DNA of 64,000 bases from Pieris napi (lineage: Eukaryota > Arthropoda > Insecta > Lepidoptera > Pieridae): the NCBI RefSeq assembly GCF_905475465.1, contig NC_062237.1, forward strand, positions 11,828,501-11,892,500. Direction: 5' to 3'. Below, piece by piece: positions 23,495 through 36,400 of the stretch. The stretch's first letter is position 1. Each line of letters opens with the position of its first letter. The translations under genes were made by a program, and so were the position numbers. Below the pieces are notes generated by a model, which saw only the letters and a program-made list of their open reading frames with translations, searched no databases and had not been told where the DNA came from.

Positions 23495-24050
23495 TAGCTG
23501 ACCCGGCTAACTTCGTTCCGCCTAACAGTCTAATAATATCGTGTTAACTTAAGTTAAACTTAATTTAGGATTTCATTAAGGTAGCATTAAAGCAAAAAAT
23601 AAATACAAATAATTGCATAAGGAATGCTGTATTGGTTAAAATCGCTTCGAAAATTAGCTATTATTTGTCGTAAAAAGTAAATGACAAAAAAAAATTACGG
23701 TGGGATATCCATAAGAGATAGACATATACCGTCGCGGAGTTTTCTGTAGACCTATTCAATCTGTACAATACTTAGTACATTATTTTGATAAATCTCGTAG
23801 GGCCTGCGTTTGCAATGTAAGCGGAAAAAATATAATTATTTACGACATCACATTAGAAACCTCAAAAATAACAGTATTTCTCCACTATTTAGTAGATGTT
23901 ATTATACATATAAACTTCCTCTTCAATCACTCTATCTATTAAAAAAATCACATCAAAATGCGTTGCGTAGTTTTAAAGATTTAAGCAATAAGCATACATA
24001 GGGATATACAGACAGAGAAAGCGACTTTGTTTTATACTATGAGTGATGAA
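23495..24050. mobile_element. Retroelement-derived fragment with ctgacccggctaactt motif
   Basis: Starts agctgacccggctaacttcg and ends near gatatacagacagagaaagc and the ttttatactatgag end. Shares the opening motif with 11797. Confidence 0.5.
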
Positions 24051-24083
24051 ACCTTAGATTACCAATTTGTGAAAAATATTTTT

Positions 24084-24360
24084 GATTATTTTTCCGACCC
24101 AAATATCGGCCAATAGAATTGCACCATTCGACGTCACGTGGTACAACCTACATGGTATTATACTGATAATTTTTTGTGAAAATTTTCTCTGGTCGTTGCT
24201 TCAAGAAAAGTATTAAGTAGTTGTTTTATTCATTATGAAATTCTTATTTGTTAACTGTACATTTCGTCTCATGGTGCAATTCTATTGGCCGACATTTGGG
24301 TCGGAAAAATAATCCCCCGAATACCACACGAGCTTCAAAATTATCGGGCATTTCCCTCAA
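24084..24360 (+). mobile_element. 277-bp element, copy 1 of 2 identical copies
   Basis: Starts gattatttttccgacccaaa and holds a 43-base inverted pair with one mismatch (right arm ends ggtcggaaaaataatc). A 46-base tail follows, ending gcatttccctcaa. The left part contains gacgtcacgtgg (CRE-like and E-box-like). No difference from 34280-34556 was seen over 277 bases, while the flanks differ. Confidence 0.92.
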
Positions 24361-24375
24361 GGTTCCCTGCAAACA

Positions 24376-24401
24376 AATATAGTCGTCATGACGACTATAT
24401 T
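24376..24401. repeat. Perfect 26-base palindrome
   Basis: aatatagtcgtca followed at once by tgacgactatatt, with no spacer, 16 bases right of the 277-bp element. Confidence 0.9.
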
Positions 24402-24664
24402 AATTGTTAAGTGAAAAATAACGTTATTGTGAATATGAAAACCTACGTATTTCTTTTGTAGTGGCATATGGTACAATAGATTCCCTTTTCCCCAGCAATA
24501 TTTCATACATTTCAATTGTTAAAATCTTCTTATTGTGCGGACGTGTTCAGGATATTGTCCAGAAGACGATATTCAAGTTCGTTCATGTGAATCAATACTA
24601 CGTTGGAAATATTTTTATCCAAATCTTTATAATTCGGGAGATATTCGGGTTTATATGACTCTCT

Positions 24665-24840
24665 CTTTAATCGGCAGCTCATCTGAGCGTCGTGGTCGTC
24701 AAGAAAGCGTCTGGTGCGGACTATCTGTTTCCACCGGTTTCTGACCAGCGCGTCTCTTATCACAGTGTACAGTTTTGAGGATGATGAGCCTTTCACTTGA
24801 TCGGTCCATCTGGTTGGTGAACGGTCCCGTGATCTTTTGC
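24665..24840 (-). mobile_element. LINE reverse-transcriptase C-terminal fragment
   Basis: The minus frame includes KGSSSSKLYTVIRDALVRNR and RRFLDDHDAQM, preceded by a TRWTDQ-like remnant. This resembles the end of RTE-type LINE ORFs. Decayed. Confidence 0.55.
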
Positions 24841-24844
24841 CTTC

Positions 24845-25015
24845 ATTAACAGTGAAATGTCTTCATGTTTCGGTCGTCAAGGTGATACGGGAGGAATTTC
24901 GTATTCAGTCTCGACGTCCATTAAACTGATCGTTTTTAAGGCACATTTTGCCACGCACCACCACTTTGTGAAACCAGCTGCCCATTACCATACAATTTAA
25001 CTTAAGATCCTACAA
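24845..25015 (+). mobile_element. LINE C-terminal fragment
   Basis: Plus-oriented relic of the same family as 29597: cgtttttaaggcacattttg and gaaaccagctgcccattac. Confidence 0.6.
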
Positions 25016-25035
25016 GGTATCTTATCGTTAAAAGG

Positions 25036-25295
25036 CTTTTTTTTTTTGATTGGACAATTCACACCAATTGACCTAGTCCCATGGTAAGCTGGTGAAGCTT
25101 GTGTTATGGGTACTAGGCAACGGATATACATACATATTATAGATAGATAGACATATAAATACATATTTAAACACCCAAGACCTAAGCACAACACCAAATG
25201 CTCATCGCATCGATGTTTGTCTCAGCCGGGGATCGAACCCGGGACCCATGGATTCGCAATCAGGGGTACTAACCACTAGACCAATGAGCCGTCAT
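25036..25295 (-). repeat. tRNA-derived SINE, family B
   Basis: Same order as the copy at 21440, with A box ggtctagtggttagtacccc and B box gggttcgatccccggctgag on the minus strand. Very few differences between the two. Confidence 0.9.
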
Positions 25296-25296
25296 T

Positions 25297-25400
25297 ACAC
25301 CATTGAGCCGGCTTGCAACGCACTTGCGAGCCTTCTGGCAGTGTGAGTCTTCATGGGCTGCGGTACCACTTAACAACAGTCACCCTGTACCACTATACTT
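25297..25400 (+). mobile_element. LINE 3'-tail fragment
   Basis: Contains cttgcaacgcacttgcgagc, cttctggcagtgtgag and catgggctgcggtaccactt. Confidence 0.6.
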
Positions 25401-26779
25401 AAAAAAAAACGCTGAGTTTACAATATGTATAGAGAACTATGACATACTAGGACTGAGACAGAACGGCATTAATTTAACTAAATAACAATTTTAAAGTTAT
25501 AACTACTGTTTGTAACGCTCGCTAGGATTTGACGAAGGTCCATAGGATATCCTGACAATAAATTATCGTGATAGTTAATAACCCCTATGTATCTATGAAT
25601 CATATTTAGAATCAACATAGATATGCAATAATAATAATTTGGTTTTAACTTACAACTCGAACTACAAAAAAGAATACTGTGGCATCTACTTTTCTCCAGT
25701 GGCATATCGAAAAAAAAGTGGCCAACGAAACCAGGCTAGCGTACTTTAAGAGTTTAACAATCAGGTCGATTTCCCCAACCATTCCATTTGTACCGTCTGT
25801 CCCGAGAACGTGTTTTGGCCAAATCTCATCGATGTCCAGATTGAGCATTCTGATATACGAGCTCGGTCTGGATATCCATAGTTGCTCCCCACACTTTAAA
25901 ATCGATTTTCGTTTAGTCTTTGTAGAGTAATTTATTTTTAGTATCTTTTCGTGTATATTATGTTTGCCTATAAGTTTGTCACATTAAAAATTGTATTTTA
26001 TTATTCTTGTATCAATGATCGGTGTGCCGAACGTTGGCAACCTTTTATAAATAAATAAAAATAAAATAAACTTTAGAATCGTATACAATGTTAATTAAAA
26101 AGTTAAATAATACAAATATGAACTTTTTTATCCTACTTATATACTTAAGAGGTTGTGTAACTTGTTATGTTTTATTAAAGTTTTTACCTGGAAAGGGACT
26201 GAGCCTATTCTAAGTCTCCACGGAGGTGGTTGCGGGCATTAGGTAAACAGTTAATGTTTTTTACCGTCATAATAACACATAGTACTTATTATATTTACAC
26301 TTGCTTGTATGGAGAAAACATCGTAACCAACATGTTCATAAAATCGATAACTTGTCACAGAAAGATAATTATTCAAGGAAAGTGTTTAAAATAAATTCTT
26401 ACTTTATTTCTCATGATAAATTAAAATCAGCTAAACTAAATGAACTGGTACGACTCCGCTGATTTGACTTGATTTCAATGGTGCGTTTGACAGAGTAGAT
26501 CATAGTGATATCATCTGTTCCATATGTTGCTTCTCAGTAATAGTAGAAACATACACATGCGTATATGTTTCTGTAAGCTATAAGTATTTTTTTTTGTTTT
26601 CACAGGATTTTTGGTAAATCAGCGGGGCTTTGAAATATTATATTTGGCGATTTTTCATAGTGTAATTTCTTCTTTAAATGAATATTAAACACATAAATGT
26701 TATTTATAAGTATGTAAACATATTTTTACATTTTAATCCATTAAAAATAATAATTAATAACAAATTCACGTCTTTTCAG

Positions 26780-26864
26780 GCAAGGAACAAGCCTGCAGAT
26801 GGTGGTGGACACGTTAATCAGAAGAACGCCGCGGGGCAGAAAGTCACTCCTGGTGGACAAAAAG
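26780..26864 (+). CDS. Calmodulin-like gene exon, N-terminal extension part 1
   Basis: Codes for 28 residues, ARNKPADGGGHVNQKNAAGQ through TPGGQK, low-complexity and basic. Acceptor is acgtcttttcag, donor AAAG/gtatcc. It leaves in phase 1 and the next exon enters with GT, making Gly, so the join reads GGQK-G-GAKGG. An upstream exon is required. Confidence 0.82.
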
Positions 26865-29800
26865 GTATCCATTTTCTAAAATTTTCTCTTGTTTACCAAC
26901 AAGAGTACTACTGCTATTGTAATATCTACGGAATGGTGCAACTAGGCTACGATTGTTTATGCTCGATTAGTAAAAAGAAATCATACAGCAGTATAAACTT
27001 CCAAATGGATATATCCTAACATCTTTTAATACTCTTCTACATAGACATTTCTTAACCATATCCTATCCTGCTCAATTCTTGTATTGCATCGCAATTTATG
27101 AATCCGTGAGATTAGCTTTTTAGTTTTTAGTTGAATTTATGGTGATTCCATATTTTTTTATAAGATTTGGTTATTCATTTCTTGCACTTTACCCATAATT
27201 TTTTTTGTTGAGTTTTTCCCTTACTAGGGTTGCCTGGAAGAGATCCTTTGTTAGCGATAAGGCCGCCCGTTGCATCACTTATAATTTGTATTATTATGTT
27301 ATTTGTTTTTCTATAAATGTAATAGTGTATAAATTATTTAGTAAACTTATTTATAACTTTACTGGCCTAAGTTGTACTTACTGTTAAGTATCACAGGTAG
27401 TAAGCGAGCGTGCATAATGGATTACTTAAACTGTCAAAACTGAACACAATAGAGCTTTAAGCGTATTATTTTGGAACAATTGCGCACATTCTTTGCATAT
27501 ATTCAAGATAATATTTTTTTCTTTCTGTCACAGGAGCAAAACGGCAAAAGGCTTATCTGATGGTAAGTGATACCGCCACCCATGGACGCTCACATTGCCA
27601 GAAGGCTCGCGAGTAAGTTGCCGGCCTTTTAAGCTTTTTGGCTCAATGGACCTGGTAGCTCATGTCTGTGTGTATGTGTTCAGCGGTCGGAAAACGCAGT
27701 GGTTGTAAAAATACAACCACTGCGCACACTTATTAAATTGTAATGAGAATTAATAAAAATTAATTCTCATTACAATTTAATAATAATGTTAAATATTTTA
27801 TTTTCTAATACATAATACAACATAGTATGTTATTTAATTGTAAGTAAACTAAAAATATATGTTCTATAGAAACAGAAATTCTTTTACGGTAGTACTGTTA
27901 AAATTACATACAATTTTATAATACTGTGAGTGATACTAGGTCTAATTTATAAAGATTACCTATAAAATATTAAGTTAAATACGCGAGTAATGTGTGCGGG
28001 CAAGTGGAGAACAAAAATGGAAAAGTTTTTAAATGACTCAACCTCTTGGGAGCGTTCGGATAGTGGAACTTTATAGGTAACTGCAACTTTGCTAAATAGG
28101 TTCATTGCCTTGATACGCAAGGGAACGTCCCGAATTCATTTGTTATAGAACCCGGACTAAGGCGGTTAGATAATAATTTTCAATTATTTATTTATAAGTT
28201 CTGAAACAAATAAAAAAAATACAGTACATATATTAGAACATAAATATATTATACAAACAAGGAAAAAACACGTAAGAGCAAAGAGCATAATAGGCAAAAC
28301 AATAATAACTAAACGCAATATTAAAACTATATGATTCAATTGATTTGGACCTCCTAAATACAATATATAACGTATATATCAATGGCGCTATAACATAGTA
28401 GGACTGGGACTCATATTTCTGTATCTGTTCCGTGATAATTTCTAATAGACAAGTCGGTTTCCTCACGATGTTTTCTTTCACCGTACAAGCGAATGTTAAA
28501 TGCGCATTGCGCACATAGATAGAAAGTCCATTGGTGCACAGCCGGGGATCGAACCTACGACCTCAGGAATGAGAGTCGCACGCTGAAGCCACTTGGCCAA
28601 TACTGTTCTGGCTGATTACATACATTACCTTAAACTCTTAAGCTGATTTTCCCTCCCTTTCCGGCACACCAATAAACATTGACTTAAAGTGTTGTATATT
28701 TTTAATAAGATACTCAATAATAGGTGGGGCGAAAGGCGGACCAAAGACACCGGTGAAACCATCAGCGCAGAAGGGTTCGGTGAAGACAGCACCGCCTAAG
28801 CAGGCAGCGGCGGCAGCAGTAAAGACTCCACAGGGCAAGAAGAAAAAAGGACACAAGCACCAACAATATGAACTTATTGTTACTATTAATTTGGTAAGTA
28901 TATGTATTATGAAACATCTATATCTTTATAACATATATTTAGGATCCCGTTATTCCTACTAAGCGGTCTCGATCCCACGTTTTCTTATAAATATACAAAA
29001 TAAATTAAAAATAAATATTTAAAATATCCCTAACATACAATTACTTAATAATGACACAATCCCGAAAGCCCGAAGAATATAAAGGATCATAAAATGATGC
29101 CTTCAGGGCACACTTAAATTATAATACGCCTTTGAGCTGAATATCGTAAATCTTCTATCTAATCTTTATTGTCATTTATAAGACCCAAGTGTACCAACAA
29201 TATAGTTTTTAAAATAGCAATGATTAACCATAACATTTACTTTAGTTTGAATTTGCACTTATCTCTTATAAATTGTTCTGTAGCAAAGAGGTATGTACTA
29301 CATCCTCTACATCTTCGCAAACTTCATCAGTGAAGGTCGTGCTTGTCTTGAAAAGCTCTAACCGATACGTTGACTTGCTGCCTCCACACCACTCTATCCT
29401 CAGCTTGTCTCAGTGCATTAGGGATGTTGAGACCCATAATTGTCTTTACCAGGTCAGACCAACGGGTAGGCGATCGACTTCTCCTGCCCTCACTCCTCCC
29501 TACCTTTACCAACTTGTCTACTACAAGTTACTAACTATTTGGTTCTCTCCTGGCAACAACAACTGACAGTTCTACATAACATATATCTTATCGGATAGAG
29601 TCTGACGTTGCGTAGAGATGTGGGGTCATCTGCATCTTCTACCGCATTTACCACGGAGAGTGTTCAGAGATCGGTTGTCGAGGCAGAATACGAAATTCCA
29701 ACCGTATCACCTCGATCGCGATGTCCGTCGTTCCACAACTGAGTGCTTTTTAAGGCACGTTTTGCCGCGCAACACCACTATGTGGAACCAGCTGCCCACT

Positions 29801-32800
29801 AAAGTATTTCCGAACCAATTTAACTCAGGGTCCTTCAAGAAAAGAGCGTACCAATTCCTTAAAGGCCAGCAACGCCCTCTGGCATATAGAGTGTCTATGG
29901 GCGGCGGTATTACTTAACATTAGGTGAGCCTTCTGCCCATTTGCCTCCTGTTACATAAATAAAATATGTACATGTCTCTGTACTCCGATCAATGCCAAAT
30001 TAAAAGTAATTTTGGTGCCGGGAAAGGAACTCCAGATTTCTTATTCTGGATCGTGATAAATTTTCTCATAAATAGCATGTAATTGAACAGGCTTCTCTAC
30101 ACATGTCGATTTTAAGGTCTAAGTTGCCATTTTCCTTACGATGTTTTGCATCAGCATACTAGCGAGTGTTCGCGCATAGAATGAAAAACGCACAAACATG
30201 GTGGAGACGCTTTCTTAAAAAATTCTTCAGTAAAAATTCTTAAAATGAATTTTGATCTACAATCCACTATAATAATCCGAAAATAGGCGCTCTGAAGATC
30301 AGCTGGTACAGCGTCCCTTTGATTGAAGTGTTTTATGAAGACGCTATAAATGTTGTCCCTCACTATGGAAGTATTATTCTGGACAACCACTCAACTCACT
30401 CAAGAATCGCTTTAAGCGAAAATCTGAAAATAAATGTGTAATAAATACATACCGCAAATTAAACCACTAATAATCAATAATATAAAGACATTATTAATAT
30501 ATTTGTTCTAAATATTTTGTCATTTGTATGCTTTGTCTCATCCATCTTATCATGGCAATATATGATTTATTATTGTTTTTAATAAATTAAATGCAAATAA
30601 AGATGTCTATTGTAACAAGACAATTGGTGGAAGATGGCACCGAATAGGGAGCGCTGAAAGTTTATCTTTTCGTAGGCCAAGGCACTTTTTGGGTCGCAGC
30701 TTGTGTGTGGGTGTCACAATAACTTGTATGACAAGTTTGGTCAAAGTTTCAACTTTCTTGTTTACAACTTGTCATGTATTTATCTCATATTGATAGTGCC
30801 AAATCAAATATTGTACTAAAAAAACATATGTTTTACACACCATACGTACACTTTTTTTAATTTATAAAATAAGTAACTAGCTTTGTAAATTATATATTAA
30901 CTGATATATTTGTATTTCATTTATACGTATACGTAAATCTGTCCTGAGACACGTTCATTTCCTTGGGGACTTTAATGGTTACAGCAAAGGCACTTGGGGC
31001 AATATTTTACTCCTGAGGCAATTGTTAGCTTGAAATTTTTAAACCCAAATACGGGCTACTCCTTAATAATCGCCGTATTTCTTCGTTATTTGAGAGGAAT
31101 ACGCGTCACAGTCTTTACTAGCTTCAGCTGATTTTCCATAACAATTCGTCAAGCGATTCTGTTCTTAGAATAAGTCCGTGACTATAACGACACTAAGACA
31201 CGCCGGCGTCGAGGTGTGAACAGCTAACAAGCTGGCATTTTCATTAAATCACTCAATTTAACGGTGTTGCTCGCTTTTATTAGAACATGTCACTTTGTAT
31301 CCTACTGTCCTACATTTTGTATGTTAAAATAAAATTGTTATCATCATAATAGTTTTATTAATTGCCAAAAACGGTAACATTTTTTTATTTAATGTGTGCT
31401 GTTGCTTTCCTCGCTCAACGAATAACTATCGCAATACAGGAACTTTTTGCATTTGTTTTAATTTATTTTAGTTATTTTTAATCACATATTAACTGCTCTA
31501 TTAACAATTTTTAAGGTTAAAATAGAGCCAAAACGTTATATACGTTATAACGAAGAATAATCAATAAAACATTATGTACTAACCAAGATAATTCACAAAA
31601 ATTTATTGGTTGAGGTATTTGTGGGATGTGTAATGTGTGTGGGCGTGTTAGTGTGTGAGTGTAATTCAATTTACTTATCTCCTTCGAATATTATTATTAC
31701 TAAATACTTATTACAATAATTTTATTGTACGCACCAAAATGGCGACGGCAGTACCAATTTCAGCCGCCGCCGGCCAAGAAAAGTATGTGGCACTGTAATG
31801 TTATTATAACTAATACATATTTATACCCAGTAGTATGACAGACTTATTGACGTTCCCATTATGAACCATTTATTTAGTATTTGCTTTCCCTTTCCCTTTT
31901 AGAACGTTCTTATCAAAAGACAAACAAAAATCCTAAAGTAAAAATAATTAGTCAACTATTTATAACAAGTTTACAATTTGTTTATCTACAATTTTGACGC
32001 CCAGCGTGTTTCATCGCAAATTGCCTCCCCGTGCCAAGATGACGGAACTATTTCTGTATTCCATAATGACCGCAGTTTGTTTATTGTAAAATATAATGTA
32101 TTGATATAAAGTGTTTACTCTAATTCAAATTCATAATATAGACTTAATGTATTACTTTTTGGAAGTAATTCAATAAATCAACTCGTCAAACCAAGCCAAA
32201 TACAGAATATATGCTAATGCTTTTTATGGTGTACTAAGCATTGTTTTCGGTATCAAAACATACAAAATATTTCGACCGCTGTTAGGTTTTTATTTTCGAC
32301 GAATTCCTTGCACAATTTTGCGACTAATATAGAACGCCTCTCGTTGTCAGCATAGCAAAAATCCAATTTAAATATAGAATCTACATGTACCTGAGCTGTC
32401 ACTCTAAACTCGCGCGTGTGACTGGCAATCTTTAATAGCCGATAAAAAAAAGAATAGTGAAATGTCAATTCAAAAGTGGCGTAGTAAAAAGTGGCGGGAA
32501 ATCTAATGAACTTAAATTAAAATTAAAGTGCTTTTCGTTGCGGAGGAGTAATTAAAAAGTCAACAAAGCATGAAATTGTGAAAACTAAAGCTAAAGTCGC
32601 AATTTTGCTGCCGTTTGAAAAATTATTCAGCGCTTTTCGCTTTATGAGTGTAATTTTAAATGTGGAGTTTTGATAGTTGAAAATACAGGTTATAATGATG
32701 ATAATTTTGACAGAGTTTTATTAATATTGCAAATTGTTTTTAACTACAATCTGTGACGATAAAAGAAAATTCTCATTAAGTTGTCAGTGAATATTGGAAA

Positions 32801-33381
32801 AAGTTTTCTTCCGTATTAGTTTGAGCGGGTGAAACTTGTCGTCGTAAAAGTTGTATAATATGTATACAAATGGCGGAACGGAAAGAAGAGATTTATAACA
32901 AAGAATACAGAAGAATAAGGCGAATAACCACCGATCTTGCTACTCGACAGATTTCTGTATGTATTTATATATGTTTATAAGAATCCACGTTATGACACAT
33001 ATAATGATTGCGTAAAGATGTAGGATTCCCGTGCATTCTTTATATTATAATATCATCATCATCAGCGACTTAATTTCATCACCGACCTTGACTTCTGGCG
33101 TTCCACGACAGAGCTGCTTTTTAAGACACTACTTGTACCATTTTTTAGAACTAGGTATTTCTTAGGGGTCTTCAAAAGAGAAGCTTCCCTAAAAGCCGGC
33201 AACGCACTTGCGAGCCAGGTGTTGATGGGCGGCGGTTATATCAAGGAAGGGCCTGATTGCCGAGGTGGAGGCAAGGGCGCCATTAGTTTAAGTAATTATG
33301 TAGGTATAGAGGATATAAAGAAATAAAATACAGTAAGGAATAATAAAAGTTTATTTCAATTCCCTAGGGGTGGGCTACTTA

Positions 33382-33430
<49 letters not shown>

Positions 33431-36400
33431 TAAACGGGCAGGAGGCTCATCTGATGTTGGGTGATACTGCCGCCCATGGACACTCACATTGCCAGAAGTG
33501 ACTTGCCCTGGTGACGCCCTTGCTAGCGAAAACTATGATCGAATAACGCGAGCACAAGTATTATTTCTACAACTAATTGGAATGTTAGGAATATTTTAAT
33601 CTAATTTCACGTAATTACTATAAGTACGTACATCGCATAGTTGTAATCTATTATGGGTAGAATCTATTAGAATAGAAACGTAGGCTTTCCTCACTGAATT
33701 CTTCGTAATAAATAAATATTGTATACATATAGAAAAATGGATTGGTACAGTCAGCGCCAGAATGTTAGCCACTAGGTTAATACAGCGATATTATTCACGA
33801 TTACATTTCGTAATGCAAATTAGGCGCCAAATCACATCAGATTTTCGTAATAGTTTTATTTATGTTTTATTTTTTTATTCGTTTAAGATGAAAATAAATC
33901 AGTGGCGCTACAACCTTTTTAGGTCTGGGCCTCAGATTGCTGGAAATGTTTCATGATCATTTGTCAATCAAGTGGGTGATCACCTGTGCCTGACACACGC
34001 CTCACGATGTTTTTCTTTACCGTTCGAGCGAATATTAAATGCGCACATAGAAAGAAAGTCCATTAGTGTCCAGTCCATCGTCTAGGTATAGTAATAGTTT
34101 ATAGTTTAGCAGGCCGCCATTTAGGGTTGAATGAATTTTCATTGCTTTCATTGTTGAACGTCCCAGCTGTAGCGACAGCTATTTTGAAGGTTCTATATGC
34201 GATTTTGGTAAAGTTCTTCTAATTGTAATCGCATTGGCATTCACTATTATAGATACCAGTGCCGGCTTACAATTTAAAGGATTATTTTTCCGACCCAAAT
34301 ATCGGCCAATAGAATTGCACCATTCGACGTCACGTGGTACAACCTACATGGTATTATACTGATAATTTTTTGTGAAAATTTTCTCTGGTCGTTGCTTCAA
34401 GAAAAGTATTAAGTAGTTGTTTTATTCATTATGAAATTCTTATTTGTTAACTGTACATTTCGTCTCATGGTGCAATTCTATTGGCCGACATTTGGGTCGG
34501 AAAAATAATCCCCCGAATACCACACGAGCTTCAAAATTATCGGGCATTTCCCTCAATCGTATTATAAGTGAAAATTTTTATATATAGATATCGCTTGGTG
34601 TGCGTTACTTTGATTTATTCACCGACGTCTCTCGGTTAGATAAATCAGAATCAAAATGCGCTATTGTTTTGTAATATATTATAATTTGAATATACAAATA
34701 ATATTATCTTTTTCAGTCAGAATATGGCCTCACAGAAGAACAAGTAGCAGGTGTGTATAAATTAAATTGTAAACTTTTTTTTATTTATTCATTTATACAG
34801 AATATAATAGAAATTGATTTATGTAAAAAATTATACCTAACTTGTGTAACAAATTATACCTAATTATGTGTGTGTACTGTGTATATTGATTTAAATACTG
34901 CATTAAATTCATATTTACATGTTTATATAAGTTTATGTATTCAATAAATATATAATAGACAGTTATATGTTACTTTATTTATTTTTTTATGGCAAAAGAT
35001 TTTATGTAAATTACCTATAAAGTGATATGATTTGATATTGACCAGTGTTTCCCGATGTGGGGCCCACGCCCTCATTGATTGTTAAGTATTCGATTTACTT
35101 GGAATTTGAATTTCAATCTTTAATTATTTTGATAATTTACTTACTGTGTTTCGTTCCTAGTAAAGCACTAAATCCTATCAAAAATACTGTTAAAAATGTA
35201 TGTTGCATAAGAATTTTAGAAAAGCTAAGATATATAGATAGATATATATATAGATTTGGGGCATTACACAAAATGGGAAACACTGATATAGAGGAAACGG
35301 GGATGTCCAAGATTGTTTTGTCATTCATGTGTCGTTTAAACAATTGGACCGATTATGATGGTTTACTTGTAGAAAGTTGATAATGGTTCTAATCTATGAA
35401 GATCTGTTTTCAGCTATTGTTAATTGCGGCATATAAATCCTGGGTTATTTATTCGATTATAAACTCTAATATAACATATGATCTGGCATTAATTTTCCAG
35501 AGTTCAAAGAAGCCTTCATGTTGTTCGATAAGGATGAAGACGGGACCATCACCATGGCTGAACTTGGGGTTGTCATGCGGTCATTAGGACAGAGACCTTC
35601 AGGTATTTTATTTTTGAAGTGAAACTTCTTTATCGGGGTTGGAAAAAAATTTAGTGTCACATTTTTTCGTAACGCGTCACATTTTTCCGTTACGCGCCAT
35701 CTTTTGAAGTGAAACTTCTTTATCGACGTATGGGATAAATTTTGTAGCAGGTTACGCACCATGTTGCTTTTTGAAGTCAAACTTCTTTATCGGCGTTGGA
35801 AAAAAATTTACACACATTTGTCACATTTTCGGTTACGCGCCATCTTTTTCTTGTCCCTACCACGGTTGATCCGAAGAGATTCGAAGCCATTAGTAACTAA
35901 AATATATAATAACGATAGCAATGATAGTAATACTAATAATTCTATTACAATTAATGAAATTCTGTAATAATCTTAGTACTACATAGTAGTACAGTATTAA
36001 GTTAAAATGAAAAAATTGTATTTGTATTCATGTCTATGATAATAAAAGCCTTTTGTTAAACTTTATCTAATTTATAGTTTATTTAACCAATTTCTGTAAA
36101 GTTGCATATAGTAGATCATTTTTCGAAAAATAAGGTCATAAAGAAGTTTCACTTCTTACGTACACCTAGTACACGCACACATTTTTTAAATGTACATGAA
36201 GATATCAATTTATATTTTTACGCCTTTCTTCCGAAGGGGTGGTCTGTAACCACGGATCTCCACTTGCTTTGGTCCTGATATACCCGTTTCATCCACTTTC
36301 ATGACATTCATGGGTACTTATTACTTACTAGATCTTAATAACTATTTTAATGTTTGATGGGATGTCGTTGATTCTTTGAAAGATGGGATGAGCTTTGCTA

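Noticed and set aside
25679..25930. 83-codon plus frame with an overlapping 67-codon minus frame
   Set aside because: Both are open over the same segment, which lies between LINE tails; likely retroelement residue with no recognised motif.
26678..27019. 113-codon plus frame read as one ORF
   Set aside because: Only 26780-26864 is exon; the rest is intron read-through on both sides of clear splice sites.
33382..33428. (TA)n tract as a regulatory element
   Set aside because: Simple microsatellite next to a LINE tail; nothing suggests function.
35045..35380. 111-codon plus frame before exon 35501
   Set aside because: Intronic, no acceptor or donor in phase, low-complexity with gatatatagatag repeats.
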